Below are positions 32,347 to 42,150 of a DNA stretch of 64,000 bases, in pieces (the first letter of the stretch is position 1; each line of letters opens with the position of its first letter). Location of the stretch: NCBI RefSeq assembly GCF_052857255.1, contig NC_135500.1, positions 104,474,048-104,538,047 on the forward strand, written 5' to 3'. The notes beneath the pieces are model-generated. The model saw only the letters and a program-made list of their open reading frames with translations. It ran no database searches and was not told the DNA's origin. The DNA comes from Amblyomma americanum (taxonomy: Eukaryota > Arthropoda > Arachnida > Ixodida > Ixodidae). The position numbers and the translations under genes are program-made.

Positions 32347-32541
32347 CGATGTGAGAGCATGGTAAAGATCCCCAGGCGGTGAAATTATTCCGTTGACCCC
32401 AACTCCGGGACATCTTTCTTCCTTTCTTGTTTCACTCCCTTCTTTATCCCTTCCCTTACGGCGTGGTTCAGGTGTCCAGCGATATATGAGACAGATATTG
32501 CGTTATTTCCTTTCCCCCAAAACTAATTATTATTATTATTA
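32347..32541 (+). mobile_element. SINE split by LINE: right part
   Basis: Starts with the second target-site copy CGATGTGAG (32347-32355), then 'agcatggtaaagatccccag', continuing the SINE body exactly where 26158 left off, and ends in ATT repeats at 32523-32541. Joining the halves across the LINE restores the expected SINE order. Confidence 0.85.
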
Positions 32542-32549
32542 TTTCTCTT

Positions 32550-32815
32550 CCCCGGGTTCAAACCCGACCGCGGCGGCTGGGTTTCGATGGAGGCGAAATG
32601 AAACGCTGAGGCGCCCGAGTGCCGTGGAATATCAGTGCACGTTAAAGGTGCCCAGGTGGTCGAAATTATTCCCGAGCCCTCCACTATGGCACCTCTTTCT
32701 TCCTTCCTTCTTTCACTCCTTCCTCTATACCTTTCCTTACGGCACTGTTCAGGTGTCCACCGATATGCGAGAAAGATACTGCGCCATTTCCTTTCTCCAT
32801 AAACTACTTTTGATT
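32550..32815 (+). mobile_element. SINE, starts at the B box
   Basis: 'cccgggttcaaacccgaccg' is followed by the usual body with a small duplication (gcgaaatgaaacgctgagg) and an end near 'cctttctccataaactac'. The A-box half is missing. It directly follows the ATT tail of the split SINE. Confidence 0.8.
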
Positions 32816-32887
32816 TTCATTTTTTTCCTTCCACTAGCTTTTGGGCATACGACGTGGCATCATGTCCAGCTTCCTCGCAGATCACTT

Positions 32888-33125
32888 TGGGTTCTCTTAT
32901 GGGCGTTTAACGTCCCAAGGCGACTCAGGCTATGAGGGATGTCATAGTGAAGGGTTCCTGAAATTTCAACCAGCTGGGGTTCCGTAACGTGCACTGACAC
33001 CGCATAGTACACGGGCTTCTAGAATTCCGTCTCTATCAAATTTCAACTGCCGCAGCCGAGATCGAACTCGCATCTTTCGGGTCAGCAGCCGACCGCGAAA
33101 ACCACAGAGCCAAGGTGGCGGCGGA
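32888..33125 (-). mobile_element. Second SINE family, tRNA-like head
   Basis: The reverse strand has a head 'ccgccaccttggctctgtgg', a B-box-like 'gagttcgatctcggctgcgg', then 'gtgtcagtgcacgttacgga', 'accccagctggttgaaattt' and 'gacgttaaacgcccataaga'. The central motif resembles the main SINE, but the head and 3' end differ, so I treat it as a related family. Confidence 0.65.
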
Positions 33126-33672
33126 CATCAATTGTGATTGTGAAGCGACATGCAGTATTGCAAGATACTATTATGAACACAAACATGAAATTGGTCTAAG
33201 ATTCTGATGAGCAGCAATATATTTCTTTCAAAGATACATCTTACCTAGCAAAGGGCGGTTAAGACTGCCATAGAAAGCCAACAGTGTGCGTGAGGCGACT
33301 ACGGATTGTTGTACGAAACTCGTGCCGTCTGAAGGCACGAAACGAACAACATTGAATGGTAGTCTCCGAGCTGGACTCTAAAATAAACTCAGCAAGCTTC
33401 TGTATTTTCCGGCAGTTCAGTAGAAAGTACGATGGCATAGAGTGTCTGCCCTTCAAGGAGCACTGAAACGATTTGCAGGCTTTCAGGGGGCCTACTTATC
33501 TGTTTATTCTTGATGACCCGTGTAATTACCTCCGAAACAATTTGAAATATTTTGTTTTACATGGCTGGCTGTATGCGCGAGATATCTTTGCGGACCTCAG
33601 TTCGAAATCCCCGCGAAATCTGCCCTAAACTTTCTTATGTTGTATGAAAACTTCAAAAATACAACCTTTAAG
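33126..33672. other. No feature recognised
   Basis: Unrecognised AT-rich sequence with no supported frame. Confidence 0.45.
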
Positions 33673-33979
33673 CCACCCGCCGTGGAGGCTCAGTGGACAC
33701 CTGAACCGCTGGACACCTCAATCGTTGGACACCCGAACAGCGTTGCAAGGGAAGGGATAAAGGAGGTTGTGAAAGAAGAAAGGAAGAAGAGGTGCCGCAG
33801 TGGAGGCCTCCGGAATAATTTTGACCACCTGGGGATCTTTAACGTGCACTGACATCGCACAGCACAAGGGCGCCTTAGTATTTTGCCTCCATAAAAACGC
33901 AGCCGCCGAGGTCGGGTTCAAGCCCAGGAACTTCGGATCAGTAGCCGAGCGCCCTAACCGCTGAGCAACCGCGGCGGGT
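33673..33979 (-). mobile_element. SINE, chimeric 3' end
   Basis: The complement of a SINE with the head at 33950-33979. At its 3' end the tail is missing. In its place is a plus-strand SINE head fragment (33673-33695, 'cgccgtggaggctcagtgg') fused to triplicated 'ggacacctgaac'-like words. The B-box complement is near 33913-33925. Confidence 0.75.
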
Positions 33980-34290
33980 GTCATCTTAAATTGAAATTTT
34001 GTTTTGGGGGAGAGTAAATGGCGCAGTATCTCTCTCATGTATAGGCGGACACCTGAACCGCGCAGTAAGGGAAGGGATAAAGGAGGGAGTGAAAGGAGAA
34101 AGGAAGAAAGAGGTGCCGTAGTGGAGGGCCCCGGAATAATTAAACTACCACCATTCCCGTGACAGTCTAGTACATGCCGCCAAGCGCACACTCGGCGACA
34201 GCTTTTCATGGCAATTATAGGAAAGCTGCCGTCCCTAATTGTGTCATTCGCCTAAATTGTTTGGCCCCACTAGGGTGCCCCTGGCTGCCT
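33976..34290 (-). repeat. Inverted copy of the 14800-15104 composite repeat
   Basis: From 'gtgtcatcttaaattgaaat' through a SINE 3' half (33990-34140) to 'gctttcctataattgcc' reversed and 'gccccactagggtgccc', this is the reverse complement of 14800-15104. The adjoining SINE also matches in position, so the similarity extends to about 600 bp. Confidence 0.7.
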
Positions 34291-35697
34291 GGTGCACATT
34301 TCTGTCCATCACTACGCCACTTCGATGTCTGGCACAATCTAAGGAAAGGAGCAGAGCGTGCATAGTAAATTCGTTCTAATCAAAAACACTGCTTTAATGC
34401 AGCAATGTTTTTAACGGCGAGATGACCTTCCTTACCCGCCGATTTTAGGCCTTCCGATCGCACCAAAAGAAAAAGCTACAAAATGAAAATAAAATTGGGG
34501 GCGATTCAGTTCTGTTCAGGGTATAACACGACAGGGTTAACGAGTCCTGTCAGCGACTCCTGTCCACAATGCAGACACGCATGCGTTCTTCATAATATGT
34601 AACAGACCATGTCTTATCTATATAATTTCCTGCTTTGAACAAGCCACACGAGAATAAAAAGTGGCGTCCACAGTTGGTGACATGCTTAGCCTTGCTTTTC
34701 TTGGAAGGGTTTGCGGCCTGGAAGTGTTTGGTTTTGGGATGTTTGATACCCCTTGCTGAAGGCATTTTAATAGCTCATTTACACTGAACATTATATCACT
34801 GTATAAAATATGTGTTCGTGGCCTCTGTGTAGCGGGTCTGACTCTTAACCCGAAGCTCAAGGAATCTATTCCAGATTAATTACCCTCTTTTTAGTTTTCA
34901 GCCCAATTAATTTACTTCTAACATTTCAATATCCTAATAACTAATGAAATCAAGAAGTCCTAATTCAATCAAGAAGTGAGCGATGATATGCACCCAATGC
35001 CCAGGAAATAAGGGGTCCATATCAACGTTCACTTCTTGATTTCATCAAATCAGCCCACCTTTTTTCATTTATTTAAGCATCTTCTCATCTCTCACTTCAA
35101 AGTTTTTATGCCCAGAAGCAATATACATTGCTTCAAAAAAACGCGGATAACTGGATCCAGTTATCCCCGCCCTCGTTGTCGTTTTCCACCGCGTTCGGGT
35201 CGGCGTTGCTTGCGCGTTCCCGGCATGTTTTGGTAGAAGTTTCGTCCTCAGAATCTTCGTCTTCCATGTGCGAATCCTCCCCCTGGTAGCATCCTTTCGT
35301 TGGCCTGTCTCGGAGCAAGTGCCGAGATCTAGCGGAGTCCTTCGTCTCGTTAGGCTTAGCGGTGGCGTAGTCACTGGCGAACTTTACAACTGGATAAAAA
35401 GTCACAAAATTGGCCTAATGTTTGGAAGTTGTTATCCAGATGCTTCGAATATCCTGCTTTCCTCGCACACCAAGAATGGTTGGGCCACGTCCGCTTTAAC
35501 CCAGTAAAATTAGCACACAATCCGTGAGCCCGTCCGACATGCGTCCGCCAGCGCCAATGCAACGACAGGCATTCCAACGACGAGCGCTACGACGAGGAAC
35601 GTGGTGTGACGTCATTCGAAACGGCGGCGGCGGCGAGCCGCGCTGTGTAACGTCATGTCAGAGGGTGCGACGACCGCGCAAAGCGCAGCAACCGTCT
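34291..35697. other. No gene recognised
   Basis: 1.4 kb without a supported gene. 'caagaagt' words recur at 34950-35040 in both orientations, and a 22 nt perfect palindrome lies at 35145-35166. Confidence 0.45.
35145..35166. repeat. 22 nt perfect palindrome
   Basis: The sequence is self-complementary over 22 bases, centred on the BamHI-like core GGATCC at 35153-35158. Chance or a hairpin remnant are both possible. Confidence 0.6.
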
Positions 35698-35765
35698 CAC
35701 ATATCTCGGTGGACACCCGAAGCACGCCGTAAAGGAAGGAATAAAGAAGAGAGGGAAACAAAGAG
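35698..35765 (-). mobile_element. SINE 3' fragment, diverged
   Basis: 'tcacatatctcggtggacac' through 'aaggaataaagaagagaggg' is a diverged complement of the SINE 3' region. Confidence 0.5.
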
Positions 35766-35984
35766 GAAACTTAAAATTGAAAGCGGCGTTTCGAGGACAG
35801 GTGCGGCGATACGCAGCGGCTAAACACCTATATAGCACGGTGCTACTAGTGGCGCATGCGCAGTTGTGAATAGGCAGCAAGCGAGAGAAATATCAACGGC
35901 GAGGCGCGAGTTGCGACGTCATGTGCCTCCTCGGAGTGCGACCACGCGAAATCGCAAGCTCGCGGCCAGTATAGCTTTCTCTTT

Positions 35985-36160
35985 AATAACAGGGGACAGA
36001 ACACCGCGCCCTGTGGAGTACCCCTGGTTTCTGAATTAAAAGCACCGTGTAACTTATCCTGGATTTGAATGTATGATTTTTGGTCAAAAATTGCCTAATG
36101 TATTGAAAGGCGTTTGGGCCTCAGTATGTGAGGGGTGGGTGTGAATGATCTCCTAGGTCA
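35985..36160 (-). pseudogene. I-group LINE RT, downstream half of a split copy
   Basis: The reverse frame reads EIIHTH, then, after a decayed stretch with a TGA, QYIRQFLTKNHT and IQIQDKLHGAFNSETRG, then TPQGAVFCPLL (frame changes present). It is closely related to 6209-6380. Together with 46330-46473, which ends at LALDSKGAF, it forms the two sides of one RT interrupted by about 10.2 kb of other elements. It stops abruptly at 35985, before the YADD motif. Confidence 0.7.
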
Positions 36161-36165
36161 TCATC

Positions 36166-37132
36166 ATCATCATCATCACTATCAGCCTTAGTGCACCCAC
36201 TGCAGAGCAAAGGCCCGTTCCATTTCTCTCCAATTAACCGTCTTTTGCCAGCGTCATCCACCCTTTGCCTGCAAACTTCTTAACCTCAACCGCCCACCTA
36301 ACCTTCTGCCGGCCCCTGCTACGCTTACTTTTTCTTGGAATCCACACCGTTTCCCTTAAGCATTAGCGGTTTTCTTGCCTTCTCATTACATGCCCTGCCC
36401 AAGCCAATTTCTTTCTCTTGATTTCGACTAAGATGTCATTAACCCGTGTTTGTTCCCTCACCCACTCAGCCCGCTTCCGGTCTCTTTACGTTACACCTAT
36501 CATTTTTCTTTCCATGGCTCGCTGCGTTGTCCTTGACTTAAACTGAACTCTTTGCGTTAGCCTCCATGTTTCTGCCCAGTAGGTAAGCGCCGGTAAGATA
36601 CAGCTGTTGTACACTTTTTGGTTGAGGGAAATTGGTAAACTGCCATTCATGATCTGAGAGAAGCTGTCATATGCGCTCCACCCCATTCTTATCCTTCTAG
36701 TTATTTCCCTCTCATGATCCGGATCAGCTGTCACTACCTGCCCTAAGAGATGTATTCCTTTACCCCTTCCAGGCGCTCACTGCCAATTGTGAACTGCTGT
36801 TTTCTTGCTAGACTGTTGAACATTACATTGGTTTTCTGCATGTTATTTTTAGACCCAGCATTCTACTCTGCCTGTCTGACTCATTGATCATGATTTGCAG
36901 TTCACCTCCTGAGTGACTCAGCAATGCAATGTGTTCAGCGAATCGCAGATTATTTAGGTAATCTCTATGTACTCTTATTCCGAACTGTTCCCAATTTAGG
37001 CCTCGAATTACCTCCTGTAAACAGGCAGTGAATAGCATTGGCGATATCGTGTCTCCTTGCCTAACGCCCTTTCTTTTTGGAATTTTATTGCCGATTTTAT
37101 GGGCCACTATGGTAGCGGTGCAGTTGCTATAT
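36166..37132 (-). pseudogene. RTE RT (downstream half) and C-terminal domain
   Basis: Continues the RT after the LTR insertion: MVAHKIGNKIPKRKGVRQGD, SPMLFTACLQEVIRGLNW, then RFAEHIALLSHS at about 36925-36945. The expected FADD is FAEH (36931-36942), so both catalytic Asp residues are altered. Then come GLKITCRKPM and, in another frame, ADPDHEREITRRIRMGWSAY, SLPISLNQKVYNSCILPALT and MERKMIGVT. The remaining C-terminus (Gly/Arg-rich, WIPR-type) is readable only in pieces before the 3' tail. Confidence 0.8.
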
Positions 37133-37137
37133 ATATC
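37133..37137 (+). repeat. Target-site duplication ATATC, left copy
   Basis: ATATC directly precedes the 5' LTR. The same five bases follow the 3' LTR at 42146-42150, as expected for Ty3/Gypsy integrase. Confidence 0.8.
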
Positions 37138-37304
37138 TTTCCGACGAAGTGGCAGTGGAAGGCGAAGTGTACTCTCGCGTAAAAGGACGAACGAAGAAGA
37201 AGAGGTTAGTGCAGCTCCATGTTCGTGTGAGTGCTGCCTGCTAGGAACTCTTTATTCTAGCCCCCAACACTTGTAAATAAATGTAAATAGTATTTCCCGT
37301 GACA
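37138..37304 (+). repeat. 5' LTR of degraded Gypsy element
   Basis: Shares 'acgaagtggcag', 'ctctcgcg', 'gaagaagaggtt', 'caacacttgtaaataa' and 'gtaaatagtatttccc' with the 3' LTR. About 57 bp of the middle is missing, and the start is TTTCCG instead of TGTTACG. The end reads GTGACA. Confidence 0.85.
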
Positions 37305-37379
37305 TCCTTGGTGGAGGCAAAGCAAGACGGATCTACGGAGCGGACGATGCCTACCACGGCCGACAATGACGGAAGCATC

Positions 37380-38306
37380 CCTCTAAGATTCGGCAGCATC
37401 GGTGCCCTCCGTCGTCCTCACTCACCCTCGTGATCCTGGACCCTTCTCTGGGGACGATGACGCCGACGTCGAGACTTGGCTTCGAAGGTATGAACGGTGC
37501 AACGCTAACAACCGCTGGAACAAAATTTTCATGTTTACGAACACTTTTTTTACCTTAAGTGCATGGCGTTCAAGTGGTATCATACCAACGAAGAGACACT
37601 GACCATTTGGGTTGACTGCAAGCAGAAGCTTATCGACCTTTCGGCAAACCACTCGGCCGGCAGCTTGCCGCTAAAAGAGATGTTGCCAGTCGCGCCCAGT
37701 CATCCACGGAGTCCTACGTCTCTTATATTCAAGATGTGTTGTCTTGGTGCTACACAGTGGATACAAAGATGAGCGAGGCTGACAAAGTCGGACATGTGCT
37801 CAAGGGCATCGCAGACGACGCCTTCAATCTGCTCATCTACAAAAACTGTGACAAGATCGCCGACATCATAAAAGAATCCCGCCGCTTCGAGGACGCCAAA
37901 AGCCGACGGGTAACCTAACATATCGCACGCCTGCCTAACACGGCTGCGTCTTCCTCCTGCCAAGACCTTTGTTCTCGGAACCAGCCGAAAGTCACCTGAG
38001 AACGTGACCCGTATTGTGCGCTGCGAGCTTGAAGCAATTGGTCCGGCTCCCTTAGCAAATCCTATGGATGACCAGCCGTTGACCCTTCCTCTTACTCAAG
38101 CCGTCGAGCAACAGGTAATTGCTAGCTTTGGTTACAACTCAGTCGCCGCTATTCATCACCCCAAGTACTCGAGGTCCCTCCTCTTTATCCTGTCCGGCCT
38201 GTTTACGCCACTCCTCGACCACGCAATCCCTCCAAATGGCGTAAGCCTGACGACAGCCCCATTTGTTTCAATTGTACCTTTGTAGGCCGCATCGCCCGTC
38301 ATTGCC
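37380..38306 (+). pseudogene. Gypsy gag: capsid and zinc knuckle
   Basis: A structural protein remnant. Readable blocks are PRDPGPFSGDDDADVETWL, MAFKWYHTNEETLTIW, SYVSYIQDVLSWC (frames joined by inference), KVGHVLKGIADDAFNLLIYK and SRRFEDAKSRRVT (ending TAA near 37916). These are the capsid-like region of retrotransposon Gag. A zinc knuckle CFNCTFVGRIARHC is encoded at 38264-38305, where the His of the CCHC motif is Arg. At least three frame changes and two stops break the gene. Confidence 0.75.
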
Positions 38307-38568
38307 AAAGTCGATGGTACTCCTCCCAGCAGACCCGTTCCTCCACTCCCTCTTCTCTACCCGACGCTGCCCGCTCAAGCTCTTTCTCGCGATCCTTGGA
38401 CTCATCAAGCACCAACACTGACGTCTCGCCGCCCCTCTTCAGCCTGTCACTATCCCCACAGCGCCGTCAGTCCGGTTCGCCACAACGACCACGCGCTACC
38501 TCTCCTAGCGCCTACGGACCATCACAGGTGGAAAACTATCTTCTGCAGCGTATAGAGGTGATGCTGCA

Positions 38569-41500
38569 GTGATGACCCAGCCCCAAAATCCTCGTTTAGT
38601 TCTTCGTGCCCCGCGGAATTTACTGACCATACAAGTATATGGAGCCGTCTCTGCTCTGGTTGGCACCGGCGCCCACATTTCTGTGATGAGTTCCGACCTA
38701 CTTCCGCCGCCTCCGCAAAGTACTGACGCCTGCTCCTACAGCCTTTGTTCGAGTTGCCGATGGCACAACGTCCCCAGACCCCAACCTGAGTGCTTCGCGT
38801 TTGACGATTTCTGATCGCCAAACCACCGTGCTCTTAAGCGTTCTCAACCACTGCCCCTCTGAAATCATACTCGGCCTTGATTTCTTTAGGGAGCACGCAG
38901 CCCTTATGGACTGCGTTACGAGTTTTGTTGAGTTGGACCTTGTTCCTCTTACAACCACCTGCCCCAGTTGTGCACCGTCTCTGTACTGCCGAGTTCACCC
39001 CCTTACCACCTGCAGCCGCTACTTACGTTTTGTTTCAAATCTGTTCCACCTCTTCCCGACGGCCAGTATATCATCACTCCTGGCCTTGATTTACCCGTCA
39101 CAAAGACTGCTGCCCTTGCACACAGAGTTGTCACAGTATCGGCCAACAGCGCATGTCTACCTGTTCTCAACTTCAGTACGCATGTCCGGACGCTTCCTCA
39201 AGGCATATGCCTCGGCACGCTGTCCCCGACCGAGGAGTACGTGATTTCCGCAGTCACAAAGTGTGTATCGCCCTCTACGGACGGTCATTTCACAGCTATT
39301 TCGAGACCTGACGACTATGCCGATATGATCACTTCTGATCTCTCCGCAGACCAAGCACAGGCGCTTACCCATTTACTTGCATCCTTTCAGGACATATTTG
39401 ATTTCAATGACCGCCCTTTAGAGCATACGACTATTGTTCAGAATGGTATCAACACCGGTGACGCCGCTCCTCTGGACCGCCGGCCTTATTGGTTGTCCAG
39501 TTCCGAACGCCAAGGGATACAAAAGGAAGTCGAAAAGATGCTCGCTAAGGACATCATCGAACCGTCCTCCAGACCTTGAGCCTCTCCCGTCATCCTTGTT
39601 AAAAAGGACAGCAGTTGGCGTTTCTGCGTTGATTACCGCCACCTGAACCGCATCACAAGAAGAGACGCGTACTCACTCCCAAGGATCGATGACGCTCTCG
39701 ACTGTCTCCACGGACCTCTATACTTTTCTTCCATTGATCTTCATTCCGGTTATTGGTAAATCACTGTTGATGAGCAGGACCGCGAAAAACAGCTGTTGTC
39801 ATACCTGACGGTTTATACCAGTTCAAAGTCATGCCGTTCGGACTTCGTAATGCACCAACTACCTTCGAAAGGATGATGGACTCTCCTTCGCGAATTTAAG
39901 TGGACTACGTGTATGTGCTACCTCGCCGATGCTGTTGTCTTCTCGCCCACCTTTGCCTCGCACCATGAACGTCTCAGCAGTATCCTGACTGTATTTCGTA
40001 CGGCTGGGCTACAGTTCAACTCGTCCAAATGCCGATTCGGCCGCCGGCCAATCACCATTTTTGGACATCTCGTTGACGCCTCCGACATACGTCCTGATCG
40101 CGCTAAAACTGCAGCGGTGCAAGACTTTCCTCGTTCACAGACCCAGAAGGACGTGCGCAGTTTTCTTCGGCTGTGTTAATACTTTCGCCCTTTTATTCAA
40201 GATTTTGCCCTTATCGCTCGTCCCTCACTGACCTACTGAAGACCGACACCGAGTTTACCCGGGGCCCTGATGAACAAAATGCGTTTTCCAAGCTTGTCCG
40301 CCTGCTGATGTCATCACCTATTCTGGCACATTTTGATCCCGCGGCCCCTACTGAACTCCGCAGCACAGATGCCTGCGGCTACGGGATCGGAGCAGTGCTC
40401 GCACAACGCTCCCTGGGTCCAGTCCGCGTAGTTGCGTATGCTAGCCGCCTGCTTTAACCTGCCGAGCGAAATTACTAGATTACTGAACGGGAGTGCCTCG
40501 CTCTGGTTTGGGCTGTAGATAAACCGGCCATGGCCTGCTCTGGCGTGCTTTTTCTCTTGTTCCGGACCACCATGCCCTTTGCTGGCTGTCCTGGCTGAAA
40601 GACCTCTCCGGGCGTCTTGTCGGCTGGGCACTACGCCTTCAGGAGTATTCGTACTCTGTTGTGTACAAGACTGGACGTCTTCATCAAGACGCTGACTGCT
40701 TGTCTCGGTACCCTGTCCAGCCACTTGATATCAGTGACACTTACGATATCCCTTCCTTCTTTGGCATTTTTAATCTACACAACGTCGCCGGGGAGCAGCG
40801 CAAGGACCCATATTTGCAAACGATAATCGAGCTCCTCAGCTCTGGAAGCTCGAAGCGCGCCCTGCAGCGCTTCGATACCAAAAATGGCGTCCTCTATCGC
40901 CGCAAATTCCGTCCTGACGGGTCCTTCCACCTTCTAGTCATTTCCCAGCAGCTGCGCTCTTCTATAACCTCAGAAATTCAAGACCTGCCTGCAGCTGGAC
41001 ACATTTGTTTGGCAAGAACCTACGACCGGATACGGCGCCGCTTTTTTTGTCTTGGCTTATACCTTACAGTCCAGCGTTACGTCACCACTTGTCACCTCTG
41101 TCAACGCTCAACAAAGCCTTCGGCATCACATCTTGGTCATCTCCACAATATAGACGCACCCGTGGAGCCGTTTCAACGTGTAGGACTCGACCTTCTTGGA
41201 CCATTACGGACCTCAGAATCTGGAAATAGGTGGGCCGCAGTAGCCACCGACTATGCCACTCGGTACACCCGTGCATTGCCTACGAGCTGAGTGGCCACAC
41301 ACGAGCGCAGGTCGTCGGCCCAATATTGCATCAGGATGTTCCCATCCTGGTCCTTTGTAGGGCCGGTCTTTGCCAATACAGTTACATTGTTGGGCCAATT
41401 ACTTGTGCTGCTTTCCTTTTGCACAATCTTATTCTGCAACATGGTGCTCCTCGTCCATTACTCAAAAACCGCGGACGCTATTGCATGTCTCGAGTTGTTG

Positions 41501-41889
41501 ACGACATCCTGCGCTCATGTTCAACCAAGCACATGATTGCCACAACATACCACCCGCAGACGAATGGGCTAACCGAGCGTTTGAACCGGACATTAACAGA
41601 CATGTTGTCTATGTACGTCTCCCTCGACCACAAAGATTGGGATTTTCGCCACGTCACCTACAAACCGGGGTCACTCGTTCTTCTGTGGTCACCTTCCCGC
41701 CGCGTCAGTCTCTCTGAGAAACTTTTGTCTCCCTGCCATGGCCCTTATCGTGTGGTGCGTCAGGTCACCGACGTCACGTACGAAGTTGCTCCTCATACGC
41801 CTGCATCCTCATCAAGTCGACCACCCACCGATATTGTTCACGTCATGCGCCTCAAGCCCTATCATGTCGCTTGTCGACCACTGGCCTAG
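38569..41889 (+). pseudogene. Gypsy pol: protease, RT, RNase H, integrase
   Basis: The protease site reads ALVGTGAHISVM, with the catalytic Asp replaced by Gly (38662-38664). ILGLDFFREH follows. The RT from about 39400 has [47 protein letters not shown] and YLADAVVF (gcc at 39925-39927 replaces the first Asp of YLDD). RNase H has RSTDACGYGIGAVLAQ. The integrase has CHLCQRST, VGLDLLGPL, ATDYATRYTRALP and TTYHPQTNGLTERLN. A deletion joins YVSLDHKDWD directly to the GPY/F-like C-terminal domain (LLSPCHGPYRVVRQVTDVTY). Numerous stops separate the segments. Confidence 0.85.
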
Positions 41890-41921
41890 CGCCGAGACGG
41901 CGCTCGTGCCGTCGGGAGTCA

Positions 41922-42145
41922 TGTTACGACGAAGTGGCAGAGGAAGACGAATTGGCCTCTCGCGTGAATGGGCGAATGAAGAAGAGGTTTATGCAGCACA
42001 GAACCTTGGCCAATCACCCTTGCGTGGGTATGTGCCATGCTAAGGAGAACAAGAAGCTCCCTGTTTGTGTTGGTGCTCTCTGCTAGGTACTCTTTATTTT
42101 AACCCCAACACTTGTAAATAAAGTAAATAGTATTTCCCCGTAACA
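41922..42145 (+). repeat. 3' LTR of degraded Gypsy element
   Basis: Starts TGTTACGACGAAG and ends CCCGTAACA (TG...CA). The AATAAA-like 'tgtaaataaagtaaat' lies at about 42112-42127. It is longer than the 5' LTR because it retains the central 'cagaaccttggccaatcacc' region. ATATC follows at 42146-42150. Confidence 0.9.
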
Positions 42146-42150
42146 ATATC

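Larger units (their letters stand above)
37138..42145 (+). mobile_element. Ty3/Gypsy LTR retrotransposon, degraded
   Basis: A 5,008 bp element with LTRs of 167 bp (37138-37304) and 224 bp (41922-42145), flanked by a 5 bp target duplication. The order is gag, protease, RT, RNase H, integrase, a Ty3/Gypsy arrangement. Many stops and frameshifts, three altered active-site motifs and a deletion between the integrase core and its C-terminal domain show a long-dead copy. Confidence 0.9.
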
